Origin: Sanghuangporus weigelae
Taxonomy: Eukaryota > Basidiomycota > Agaricomycetes > Hymenochaetales > Hymenochaetaceae
NCBI GenBank assembly: GCA_033182465.1
Contig: CP137320.1
Span: 1,116,001 to 1,180,000 of the forward strand
Direction of reading: 5' to 3'
DNA: 64,000 bases
Numbering within the stretch: the stretch's first letter is position 1; each line of letters begins with the position of its first letter. The position numbers and the translations under genes were made by a program. Positions 47,001-56,811 of this stretch are shown piece by piece. A model generated the notes under the pieces. The model ran no database searches. It saw only the letters and a program-made list of their open reading frames with translations, and was not told the DNA's origin.

Positions 47001-48333
47001 GCCGCTCAACGCCCGAACGAGCGCACCAACATCACATAACTGAGCATTCTCAACAGTAAGACGACTTAGAGTAGAGAAAATCTCGACGATCTGCTCAGTC
47101 GTTGGAGGATTCTGCTCTGTTATCCCAAATCTTGCTAGCAGTCCTCTTACGACATCTAGATCGCTCGTGATTTCCGGGCCAAACTGGTTTAATGCCTGCA
47201 CAAGGCCAGTCTGCGGAGGCAGGCTGAAGAGGTTACGTCAGCATTAAAATACCCTACTACGATACGTAAGACGAAATATACCTCAAAGTTTGGAACAGTT
47301 GCGCAAGGATCGGTGAGACCACTTCGGCTCCAAACTTTGATTGCGCAGCAGCAACGAGCGCCTGTCGCTGTGTCGCATCAAGAAGCGGCGCATCTCGAGG
47401 TGGATCACTGAGTAAGTTTTGCAAAAGCTTCCCAGTCTGAGCAAGTGACAAATCGGCATGGTCAAAACAAGGATGCTGGCACAAGGCAAGCACAGCGTTC
47501 TCGAAATCGACACGAATAATCGAAGCCGCTTGATCCGCCAGAGCTTTTCGCACACCAGTTCCAGATACTGTTCCCTGCTGGCCTTGCGTGGCAGCGCTAT
47601 TTGCATTACTGACTCCCGCAGCAGCAATGGACGCAGCGAGGATGAGTCGCTCGAGGGGACGAAGACCGACACGATCCGCAAAACGTACGAGGTCAAAGGA
47701 GCGGAAAATCTCACCATCGCCGCGATCAACCCCCTCACGGAATCGGTCTGCAAGAAACGGGTCACGCGCCAGACGTTGCGTCTCCTGCACCAATAGACGG
47801 AAAGTGAGGGAGGTTGATGTATCGAATGCGGTGGGAGCAGCAGTGCTTGTCAGTCGGGCTTGAGAATGCACTATGAGGCGGCGGATGAAGTGGAGATACG
47901 TGTTGAGGCCATGCTGTTCCGAGAGCTGGAGATTCGTTCATCGTATGACGAAAGGGGCGGGAAAAAAGTCGTCAGTAATCCTTGAACTCGTTCAAAAATC
48001 GCAGAAGAAAATAAGAGAGAAATAAGGCCATCTCATCAGTGAATATGACCAAGATGAAGAACGCTCCGATGTAGAACTTAAGTTGGTCGAAAACAGTGAT
48101 GTTATACTCACCGTACGAATCTGGAGCTGGTTCTGCTCAAAGTTCTCCTCCGTAAGCGTCGAAAGCAAGAAGACGATCTGGGCCCTGACGATAGCATGCA
48201 CATTTGTATTCGAATTTGCACTGCTATTGCTAGGCGTGCCAGCATCCATCCTGGTTCTTGCAGCGTTGCGGCTCCCAGGTCGACCGCCGCTGGGTGCACC
48301 GATGGCACTGCTCGGGCGCGACGTTTTTGACAA
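41031..48333 (-). CDS. NOT1: CCR4-NOT scaffold subunit NOT1
   Basis: This is the scaffold of the CCR4-NOT deadenylase complex, with about 2,100 residues in more than ten exons. The Ser/Gly-rich start is MSKTSRPSSAIGAPSGGRPG, then VRAQIVFLLSTLTEENFEQN and helical repeats. The TTP-binding-like HEAT region follows (WNALQMEYSRQLLGMFLGGH, DNVAAHGAEFLHGIIAFLEL). The MIF4G domain that binds CAF1/POP2 reads ILFIINNLAPSNFDSKLVDM, WLADYLVGQRISTEPNNHQL, LGSWLGHITLARDKPIKHKN. Next are the DUF3819/CNOT9-binding region (INPQLAPLYANQAFKQAVQE, AMERAIREIDNALAPSYETR) and the C-terminal NOT1 superfamily domain (PFFRFFSSLLSDLHSLEPQL, ERFIVHRPHPWGALLTFIEL, EFVHIAPEVEAMLNN). The last intron (GTAAGT donor at 41103) leaves a seven-residue final exon, ADWLSLP. 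If it is unspliced, the frame ends at 41055. Confidence 0.95.
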
Positions 48334-49324
48334 ATGTGCGATGCCGCGACGACGTTGCGACCGGCGAGGATTACGGGATGAAGGAATTGTATGCGCAGAA
48401 CGAGCTGCGCGAGGGGGGAATACGATGAAGGGGGTTGATGAGCTGGGTCAGGTAACGGCGCGTTCATCCTCCACCCGTCACATGTACCAAAAGTGTGATT
48501 GTAGCATCGTCACGTCACGGTGAGTCACAACTTCTCCAGATCCTTAAAACAGAGGTTAACTATTTTTGCTGCGATTCTATGCAGTACTAGTTTAGTCTTC
48601 GATGCTTTTGGCGTGCTTGGTAACCAGGAAATGTTCTTTTGCACGAATTGAAGGTAGAGTGCTCTACAAATACGGACAAACAACTTGAAGGTGTCAGGCT
48701 TCTACTTATCCGAAGGATTTATCGAAATGAAGCAATACGACATACATCATGATGCTCATAGATCTTAATCTCGACGTCGCAACTAGTGTACTCTTCGTTG
48801 CTTCTGCCTCACTTACTTGTTAAATCTATAAGGTCCTCCGGAGACATAGCACATTTGATTAGGCGGCCTCAGAAATCGTGAATATTTAACAACAAAAGTG
48901 ATATATCTGTATTAATGTCATTTTAGCTTACGAATGCACAGGACATTTGTGGACTGCTGGCCCAGGCAACGCGTGCGCATAGACGCGATGAAATAGCCCT
49001 AAGCACCAAACTTTGACACCGAGGCTGAGGAAAAGTCTTGGCTATTGCGGTGAACCGTGGGAACTACCTTCTACACATGGACATCCCGCCTCCAGCCAAT
49101 CAGACGCGTCAGTATTCCCTTTGTCTCCCCGAAGGAAAGCAATCAAGCATACCACCCCCAGCGACCTCCACCTCTGCTATAAAAGATGGGCAATTTCGAG
49201 TGTCGGGAGGTATCCCAACGTCTCCTGAAGAACTCCATCGAGCGTCTGACCCCCCGCTTCCCCCGCCTCCCAACTTGAATCCGGCAAATTCTTCGAATCT
49301 GCATACCTATAGAATACAATAAGC
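48334..49324. other. Divergent 1 kb spacer NOT1 / zinc-finger gene
   Basis: The NOT1-proximal side (48470-48535) contains GTCACGTCACGGTGAGTCAC, a run of TGAC half-sites. The middle (48540-48990) is AT-rich with nothing recognisable. One ACGCGT (49104-49109) and a TATA box (49178-49185) precede the zinc-finger gene. A frame at 49038-49322 crosses the TATA box and is not considered a gene. Confidence 0.45.
49178..49185 (+). promoter_or_regulatory. TATA box of the C2H2 zinc-finger gene
   Basis: TATAAAAG, a perfect consensus, 140 bp before the ATG at 49325. Confidence 0.6.
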
Positions 49325-50189
49325 ATGCCTCATCCCGCCCCGCCAGCTTTCATCTGCGGTGCATGCCGTAAGAAGTTCTCACGCAAGGCCGATTGTCTTC
49401 GCCATGTCCAGACGCACAATGCTGACGCGAAGTATGTACATAAGCCAGCTGCTTTTGTTTGCCTTCACGTACATTGACCCTCCTTTTTCGTATCTCCTCG
49501 ATGCTAGACGATATAAATGTGCCTGGCCTGGGTGCAAACACAGTACACTCCAGAAAACCAACTTAAAAACACATTTCCTTGCCACGCAGTGAGTGTTGCC
49601 TCTCCATCTCTGATAAGTGCACGATCTCACCAGACCAACATATAGTCTGCGCGAACGTCCTTACCAATGTAACATCAATGGATGCAAGGACACGTTCGGA
49701 GATCAGTCTTCTCTCATCAGACATGAGAAGCGCACACATGGCTTTTATCGCAGGAACCACCCTTACGTGAGGCCCACGATAAGGGCAGTCATAGACCTTG
49801 ATGAGTCCGATTACATCAAGGGCGCTGTTCCGAGGACTCCTGTGGTGACGCCTGAACCTTCGACCTCTGGAACGAACGACACGACATCCCCTGGTACTTC
49901 TATGTCACCAGCGCCGAGTCTAACAAGTGGGAGCTCTTTCTCATCTTCCAGAGGGGACGAGGTCAAGACTGGAAGTGGAAGTCCTCGTGAATCAGGGTAT
50001 ATGGGAGCGCAGAGAAATTCTCCTTCTCGCTTCACCTGCGACGGCGGACCGAGAGATCCCTTCGCCAACCCTGACATCTTCGAGGAATTCATGGCACAAA
50101 TGCCTAACCTCGAAGATCTCCTTCGAGTCGATTTTGCGCAGACCTTGGCATGGCCCCGCAATGTAACATCAGTTTCGTATTCAGCATAA
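49325..50189 (+). CDS. C2H2 zinc-finger transcription factor, three fingers
   Basis: This is a predicted DNA-binding regulator of about 240 residues. Finger 1 is CGACRKKFSRKADCLRHVQTH. A short intron follows. Finger 2 is CAWPGCKHSTLQKTNLKTHF, ending in a split H-x(3-4)-H across the next intron. After ERPYQ, finger 3 is CNINGCKDTFGDQSSLIRHE, ending in RTH. The C-terminal half is Ser/Thr/Pro-rich (TPEPSTSGTNDTTSPGTSMS) and ends in an acidic-hydrophobic stretch (DPFANPDIFEEFMAQMPNLE) that could be an activation domain. The fingers at the very N-terminus and the short length are typical of Agaricomycete regulators of unknown target. There are two introns. The promoter has a clear TATA box, suggesting regulated rather than constitutive expression (inference). 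Confidence 0.85.
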
Positions 50190-50332
50190 TCGCTGACCCT
50201 ATACCCCGTATATATCAATGTACCACCACCATACCCAAAATCAATTTACCCCTCTGCTGATCGATTCGATCCGTGTCGAGAATGAAATCCAAGTCCCTTC
50301 CGAATCCTGAATCAATCTTCAGAATCTGACTG

Positions 50333-50360
50333 CCCAGCCCAGCCCAGCCCAGCCCAGCCC
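50333..50360 (+). repeat. (CCCAG)n pentanucleotide array
   Basis: Five and a half perfect copies of CCCAG in a 3' spacer. Confidence 0.95.
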
Positions 50361-50930
50361 ATGGTATGTATACCGTGACCCATCCGGTCCAAAACGCCAC
50401 AATCCCATAATCAGATAACGACAAGAGAAGCAACACAGTATCATAGCCATCGTTGCTCCTCCCCATATCCAAGCCCGATGTGCATGCCTATCCCGGTGTG
50501 CAAGTAACCCCAGTCGGGGCACCGAGTAAAAGCATCGACCGACAAGCCAGGCACATCGCGCATACAACGAACGATCTGAACGATGTGAGATGCAAAAACT
50601 TGCATATCGATGACTTCGCACAAAGACAAAAAAACAGACGAAAGACGCTATCAGGAGCGTTGTAACGCACCACCACCATCAAGCTAGCCTGAACTCTTCG
50701 TAGTCAAGAGGTGTGGGCATAGTAATTATATATGCAGGGTATCGACGTATCAGCGCACACAGAGGTACTACGCTGTACATACCACTGCATGATGGCTGTG
50801 GAGGGGGCTTGAAGAAATGACCACTTGAGTTGCCCAGATCAGTAGTAGGTCATACTGGACATCTACTGCGGTCACTTCAGCGTAGAACAGGCCCCTCCAT
50901 TCGTTTTTGAGAATGTCTGAATGAGAGAGT

Positions 50931-50958
50931 GTGAAAGACTTTGTGTGAAAGACTTTGT
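50931..50958 (+). repeat. 14-bp tandem duplication
   Basis: GTGAAAGACTTTGT occurs twice in direct succession with no mismatch. Confidence 0.95.
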
Positions 50959-51293
50959 GAGTATCTTTCTGTGAGCCATCACTACGAAATCTTCCGGAAC
51001 TTGCCGAACACCACGATTCCGCCATGTTGTATACTCGGCCAAAGAAAAGTCAAGTTTAATCTCAGAGCGTTGCCTGCTAAAGATACTTGAAAGGACAGAA
51101 AAAGTTGACTAATGCTAATACTACAAACCATTATCTCATTAGAAACCCTGAACGAATACTACAGCGAACCAACGAAACCATTAGCCAGCGAAAAGCGAGG
51201 AAGAAAAGAAGTCTTCTGAGGGGCTCAAGTTTCGAATCTTTATCTTTTGCATGGAGGGACATGAAGAAATGACAACGTCATGACAGCGCAGGA

Positions 51294-53573
51294 TCAGAGA
51301 AGCAGGTACGTTAAGCTTCCGAGGAGGACACTCGTCGCTGATGCTAATGATAACCATCCTGACGTTGGGAGAGTAGCGCGAGCAGCGGAAGTGTTCCCCT
51401 GTCCTGCGAGCGTAGTCTTGTCAGACCCAGAGTAGCCACAGAGGCCAGTCCCATCCATCAGCTCCTCAAGAACAAATACATATGGCTGACCACCCTTTGA
51501 GTATTCGACCAGTATGGCTCCTCCACTGCCGACAGCTCGCTGGGTACAGCTGAGGATGCTGTTGATATTAAAATACTAATGAGCTATGTAGATGCGAGCA
51601 AGGGCATTATGCATACTCAAGGAGAGTCGTTGACGATACGTAGCCGGTATAGATCGGCATGCTAGCATTCTTCGGCTGGTGTTGACGTTCATTAGCAGCT
51701 GTCGTACAACCTGATAGAAAGACATCTCACAGGTGATCCAACATTCGTGACAACGGTAATGATGTCGCCTTTCTTGATTGCAAGAGCAGCATCGTTCGAC
51801 GCTAACACCTCCATCTGTTGTATCGCCCAATCAGAGGTTGTCACGAGGTGGTTGCGGATCTGGGTTACAGAGATTAGAGTTCAAAGCGCACTCTAAACTG
51901 ACGGATTCCCTACTTGATTCAAAGTAGACATCAGAATATATGTCGTCGTGTTGGCGTAGCCGGAGGGCCAGAGTGGTTCTCGGTTGAACTGTCGACTCAA
52001 GATCAGTTAATGCCGGGACGAAAACGGAAGTGCTTACAGGGTCGGCAGCACCACTGAAGCCCTGCTCTTGACCATAATAAACAATCGGGATGCCATCGGA
52101 CATGAAGTTGAAAGCCATAGCGTTGCTACAGAATAATCAGTCTCCTCCACTTCCCCTCCAAAGAATACTAACTCACTACATGCTCTGCGGATCGACACTC
52201 AAATTCGTCCACCTTGGTACGTCCTGATTCTCAATGAAGTTGCCTAGCACAGTCGGATCCATAGACAACTGTTTACTCCGCGAGATCATATCCGTCATCG
52301 CACTCATGTTTTGCGGACCGGGGATCGCGAATGCCGCCGAAAGCGCATTGTACATCGGATAGTGCAAGATGGAGTCAAGCGCATCGGAGCCTTGGTACAT
52401 GAAAGCATCAGCGGGTTCCGCATCGAAGACCTCGCCGATGCAGAACACGCCTGCGCTTGCACAGAATCCTGGCCAGAAACCGTTGTTGACGTGCCTAAAA
52501 TGATTTCATTGTTAACGAATTCCTTTTCCCCTAGCCTACACTCTTACTTGGCAGCTATCGACTCCATGTCAGTTATGATATGCCGTAACGAAATTAGGCT
52601 ACATACCATCAATCCGTAGACCGTCGATGCCAAACTCCTGGACCAACTGCTGGATCCAGCTATTGTAAGTCGAAACGACGAATGGATCCTCAGTTTTGAC
52701 ATCCGGAAGGTAGACGTTAGTGTCCCCAAGCCAGCAGAGCTGCTCGCTTGTGATATTACTGAAATCAACGGGACAATAAGGATGGTAGTATTGCTTGCGG
52801 AATCAGTCAATCCGTGTGAATTTATATTTGATTGATGTTTTTCAGAGAAGAAACTTACCGGATCTTTGAACAAAAATGACTGATAATCCAAGTCGGTATT
52901 ACTGAGCGACATGACGTTGTTGACGACCACATCGACCATTAAATACCTTAACATAATTAAAACAGCGCTCAGAGTCAGTGCCAGTATGCTAATCAATGCG
53001 GGGGATCGACATCGAACTCGTGAGAACTTACATCCCTCTCGAATGCAAATCGTCAGCCAATGCTTTGAGATCATCGGCCGTGCCAAATTTGCTATTGAGC
53101 TGGGAAGCATCAGAGATCCAGTAGCCGTGGTATGGGTCGCCATATGGTGTTCGCCCGCCCTCGTAGTTTTTCGAAACAGGACTGATCCAAACTACGGAAA
53201 AGAAAATATAATCATTTTCTGGGGGATCAACGAGGGAATTTTGTATGGACAAACGCACTGGCAGTGAACCCCGCGTTTTGAACGTAGTCGAGATTCGCTC
53301 GAATCGTGTTCCAGGTGCCACCGCACCATGTTTGTTGGCCTGGGTCGCAGGCGTTTGGGTCCGCACCCTCGGGGAGGGCGAAGCGGTCGACGATGATCCT
53401 GCGTAAGTAAGACAATTCAGTCAGTCAGCCTCTCACTGTCGGGTGGCACGAAGCGGGAAAGCAACAGACTGATATATGGATCGACTGCGCCAAGCATCGG
53501 CGTCGGCAGCCCGCAATGCGGGGAAGGAGTGTAACAAAATAACCAGAGCTAAAGAGAGTGCGAAAGGAAACAT
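51294..53573 (-). CDS. GPI-anchored GH13 alpha-amylase-like protein (AgtA-type alpha-glucanotransferase)
   Basis: This is a secreted GH13_1 enzyme, probably acting on alpha-glucan in the cell wall. The signal peptide is MFPFALSLALVILLHSFPAL. The mature part has IIVDRFALPEGAD, CGGTWNTIRANLDYVQNAGF, VWISPVSKNYEG and YGDPYHGYWI. Region I reads DVVVNNVM, where amylases have DVVxNH. Region II is GLRID (nucleophile Asp) then AAKHV, joined through a 7-nt microexon. Region III is GVFCIGEVFD (acid/base Glu). Region IV is NFIENQDVPR, where amylases have NHD. The catalytic triad is intact, but both conserved histidines are replaced, as in Aspergillus AgtA/AgtB. The C-terminus has a Ser/Thr-rich stretch and a hydrophobic tail (WLSLASATSVLLGSLTYLLL) ending at the stop, a typical GPI signal. 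It is divergent from a sugar transporter. There are about ten introns. Confidence 0.88.
52548..52554 (-). other. 7-nt microexon of the GH13 gene
   Basis: CTGCCAA on the minus strand lies between an intron of 52 nt (52606-52555, GTATGT...CGATAG, branch CTGAC) and one of 53 nt (52547-52495, GTAAGA...TTTTAG). It supplies GCT-GCC-AA so that GLRID is followed by A-A-K-H-V, the spacing and Lys-His of the family. Skipping it breaks the frame. Confidence 0.8.
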
Positions 53574-54420
53574 TATGCCTTGGGTATACGAGGTAACGAG
53601 GAAGGGGTGTAAAGAATGACTGGGGGTCGGGATGCCTTTGGAGGGAGAATGAGTGAACGTGGCCGGCGAGTACCGTGCCAGCGGTAGGGATGAGCTGAGA
53701 ATAGGAGAGGATAGGTTAGGAGAGAGGGAGAATCATGCGGCTGGGCTGGAACTGGAACTGGAGCTGGAACTGGCTATATTTTAAATTTTTCATGCTCTGC
53801 TCTCAGGTAGTCATGCGTCCCCGGAGGAGGATCTTCGAACGTCTTCTTTTCCGGCTCTGTATCTTCCATCTATTCCCTATTCGATTCCGACTACACTCAG
53901 AAAGGAACCACACCCGCAAGTCCCGCCCGACGAAGCTTGCTTGGAAACTAACCGGATCACGAATGTATACTCCCGCAAATTGACGGCATCTCCTTCGTTC
54001 CTTTTATATCCGAAAAAAACTCACTCTTAAGATCAGACGATCTTAATACTAGTATCTGGGTTTGGCAATTCTGATCCATATGATGACAACAGACAGACAT
54101 CAAACATGCCGACGTGGCAACGTCGCGCTTTTTGCAGGGTTTCCAGTCGTATGTTTTCTCATGCTCGGTCAAATTACACCTTCCCGAAATGAGAAGATTT
54201 ATCAGAAACAGAGGCGAATTGTCAGAAGCCGGCGTCTGTCTCTTAGCAAACCAGTCTGAACATCTCATGTATGGAGCCAGAAGTCGGATTCCATGATGGT
54301 GGTGGTGGCGGTGACATGACGGATTTGGAAAGGAAGCAAAAGGAAGAGCACGTGACGTCGGCGTGACGCGTCGATCACTCATCAGCGGCCTACGACGACC
54401 GCGAGACAGAGTTGGTCGTC
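53574..54420. promoter_or_regulatory. Divergent promoter region GH13 enzyme / sugar transporter
   Basis: This 847 bp spacer has a repeated GGAACT/GGAGCT hexamer tract (53743-53772) next to CTATATTTTAAA. On the transporter side there is a GCACGTGACGTCGGCGTGACGCGTCGATC-type cluster: a CACGTG E-box near 54350, then TGACGTC and TGACGCGTC (ACGCGT at 54366-54371). No gene was recognised. Confidence 0.5.
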
Positions 54421-56237
54421 ATGACCGCCTTCCAAGCATCGTCTTTTACAAATTATGGTCTATTCTGTCTCATTTGGCTGCTTATCTCCGCATTCCAGGT
54501 ATTTGTTTTCCCTGTAACGTTCACTTAGCACTTCGTAAGAAATTTCATAGTATGGCTTTCATATCTCCGCACTCAATCAAATCAGCGACGTCCTCGCATG
54601 TCGCGACCCGCCAGGCGCATCGAAGTCGATAACATACACTCTGCTTCTGCCTTCGTGTGTATCCATGACCGATGCCGAGTTCTCCGTCGTCACCGCGGCG
54701 TTCACCATCGGCGGTCTGCTTGGAAGCCTATTTGCTGGTGCACTCACAGAACGCCGAGGAAGGCGTGGCGCTCTCATCATCGATGCGCTCCTCACCCTGT
54801 TTGGCGCTATGGCGCTGGTGCTCGCTCCGGGTATGTTCACGCTGACACTCGGACGCGTCTTCGTGGGCCTCGGTGCGGGGATCGGCGTCTCAGTCGGACC
54901 TGTGTTCCTCGGCGAACTCGCACCACCCGCAGTCAAGGGTGCAACAGGCGTATTCTTCCAGTTAGCTGTTGTGTTTGGTATATTCACGACACAAGGAGTG
55001 GGTATGGCGCTTGCTTCACCCTGGGTATGGCGTTTTGTCCCTTTTGCGTCTGCGGTTCTGTCCCTTGTGCAGCTACTTGCTGCTACGCTTGTGCCGGAGA
55101 GTCATGCATGGCTCGAAGGGAATGGACGAACGCGCGACGCGGAGCGCGTGCGTGATAAGCTATGGGTTGGAGGAGGCGATGCGATGTACAAGAGTGTGAG
55201 TCGTGATCCGGAAGGTACGTCTTGTTGCCTTGACTTGTGCATGCTATCCAGGGCAACTTAACTATGTGCAGCTCCCGACGTCGACGAGGAAGACATTGAC
55301 GATCCCGCGCCTACCGACCCAAACGTTCCAATCTTCGCAGCACACACGCCAAACAAAACTCTCTCCCTCGGCGCTCTCCTCCGTACACCTGAGCTCCGAA
55401 TCCCAGTGCTAGTCGTGGTGTTCGCGATGGCTGCGCAACAATTCTCCGGTATCAACGCGGTGCTGTATTATAGTAACAAAATACTAGGCAAGACTCTCCC
55501 ATCTTTGGGACCTTATGTCTCTCTGGCCGTCACGGTTGTGAACGTCGCGATGACGTTCCCGCCTATAATCCTCATCGAGGTACGTGTTTCTTTCACCTGA
55601 AAGCGCGAAACACTCCTTCTCACCTACTCATCTTTTCACGCTTCTTCGTCCTTCGGCAACAGCGCATGGGCCGCAAATCCCTGCTCAACATCTCCATGCT
55701 CGGGTCCTTCATCTCCCTCTTAGCAGTCGGTTACGGACTCGACGCGAACCAGAAGATGCTCGCCAGCGTCGCTATCATCACCTTTGTCGCGTCTTTCGCG
55801 TGTGGGATGGGCCCTGTGCCATTCGTGGTCATCTCGGATATCGCACCGTATCATGTATGTTTTCCGTTCCTTCCCCTTGAAAGTGGACTTGAGCTGACTC
55901 GCCTGCTCTTTGTTTTCCCCCAAGGCCGTCGGAGCGCTATCCTCTGCCGCACTTTCGCTAAACTGTACGTCCATCCTCCCTCTACTCTCTTCCCCATTCC
56001 CCATTCTCGCTTTATCTCAAAATCGCTAACCTCTTTGCTTCGCTAAAACATAAAATAGGGATCGCGAACTTCACCGTCGGACTCATCTTCCTCCCCCTGC
56101 GCAACTTCCTCGCGTGGGGCGACCCCTTCCGCGAAGGACGCGTCTTCTACGTCTTCGCCGCCGCCCTAGCGACGTTCGGCTTTGTGCTTAATCTGGTGTA
56201 TCGCGAGCAGCGGGACCATGCGACTGCGAGCCGATAG
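54421..56237 (+). CDS. MFS sugar transporter (SP/SLC2 family, Vps73-like)
   Basis: This is a twelve-helix hexose-type transporter. The start MTAFQASSFTNYGLFCLIWL joins after a short intron to YGFHISALNQISDVLACRDP, a motif typical of the GLUT/Vps73 subgroup. Then come MTDAEFSVVTAAFTIGGLLG, the loop 2-3 signature GALTERRGRRGALI, GRVFVGLGAGIGVSVGPVFL with GELAPPAVKGA, and the PES motif LVPESHAWLEG. The second half has FAMAAQQFSGINAVLYYSNK (the QQxSGIN sugar-binding motif), ERMGRKSLLN, FACGMGPVPFVVISDIAPYH and a final VFYVFAAALATFGFVLNLVY. There are about five introns. It is divergent from the GPI-anchored GH13 enzyme, which suggests, but does not prove, a joint role in alpha-glucan or sugar metabolism. 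It is complete, about 470 residues. Confidence 0.9.
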
Positions 56238-56811
56238 AAGAGGCGAGTGGCCAGTGCTGGATCGGTTTCTTCTCGAAAAGAGAAAGGTGGTGAGAGAGAG
56301 GAGGGGGATGCACTTTTCTTTTGTTCTCGGTTTGTATTAATTCTGAGTATAAGTACGTGCTTTTTTGCTTTGGTATTAATTAGCTTCTTCTCGTCGTCTT
56401 GCTGTCCTAATCGCCGAAAAATATCACTTTATTTTACCTGTCGTATGATATACCCTCTGGTGAGAGACAAGCCTCAAACAACTCGTCCACTGCGGACTGC
56501 CGCACAGCCAGATCGACAGACAGACAGTAACCAATGATGTGTTATTTCGGAATAGACTAATCGATCAAGCTTAAAGTCCTACCTAATACAAGATCCCGAA
56601 GACGAAGAAAGAGTTATAAAATTGAAAGTAGAGGGGTAAAACGAGTAGTTCAAGGGGTATCGCGGGCTGCCGATATGTATTGATAATTTACCCATCCAAT
56701 GAGGAAGGAAGCGCATAAAAGAGACAAGTAAAGCTATAAAATACGGAAGAGGAGTAAATGAAGATATCAGTTGCGAAGCCAAATGAAGCCGTCGAGTGAA
56801 TTTCAACCCAA
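56238..56811. other. Convergent spacer transporter / Sel1-repeat gene
   Basis: This is an AT-rich 3' region. No gene, repeat or RNA was recognised apart from a short CAGA-type run near 56509-56527 (CAGATCGACAGACAGACAG). Confidence 0.4.

Larger units (their letters stand above)
50190..51293. other. Convergent 1.1 kb spacer zinc finger / GH13 gene
   Basis: This holds a CCCAG pentamer array (50333-50360), an exact 14-bp tandem duplication (50931-50958), and a minus-strand frame of 85 codons (50768-51025) that could not be recognised and includes the duplication. No gene is called. Confidence 0.4.

Noticed and set aside
48981-49027. Possible C/D-box snoRNA (GATGAAA ... CTGAGG)
   Set aside because: Too short, the C box is imperfect, and no terminal stem or guide region could be defined.
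49038-49322. 94-codon Pro-rich frame ending just before the zinc-finger start
   Set aside because: It spans the TATA box at 49178-49185, so most of it lies upstream of the likely transcription start, and it has no recognisable protein features.
50768-51025. 85-codon minus-strand frame in the spacer before the GH13 gene
   Set aside because: No recognised similarity, and it includes an exact 14-bp tandem duplication. Transcript data would be needed to call it.
51220-51240. tRNA B-box-like GTTTCGAATC
   Set aside because: No A box at the right distance and no acceptor or anticodon stem; no tRNA gene was found in any spacer.
54598-55155. 185-codon Arg/Cys-rich frame overlapping the sugar transporter
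   Set aside because: It is an out-of-frame shadow of GC-rich transporter exons; the other frame carries clear MFS motifs.
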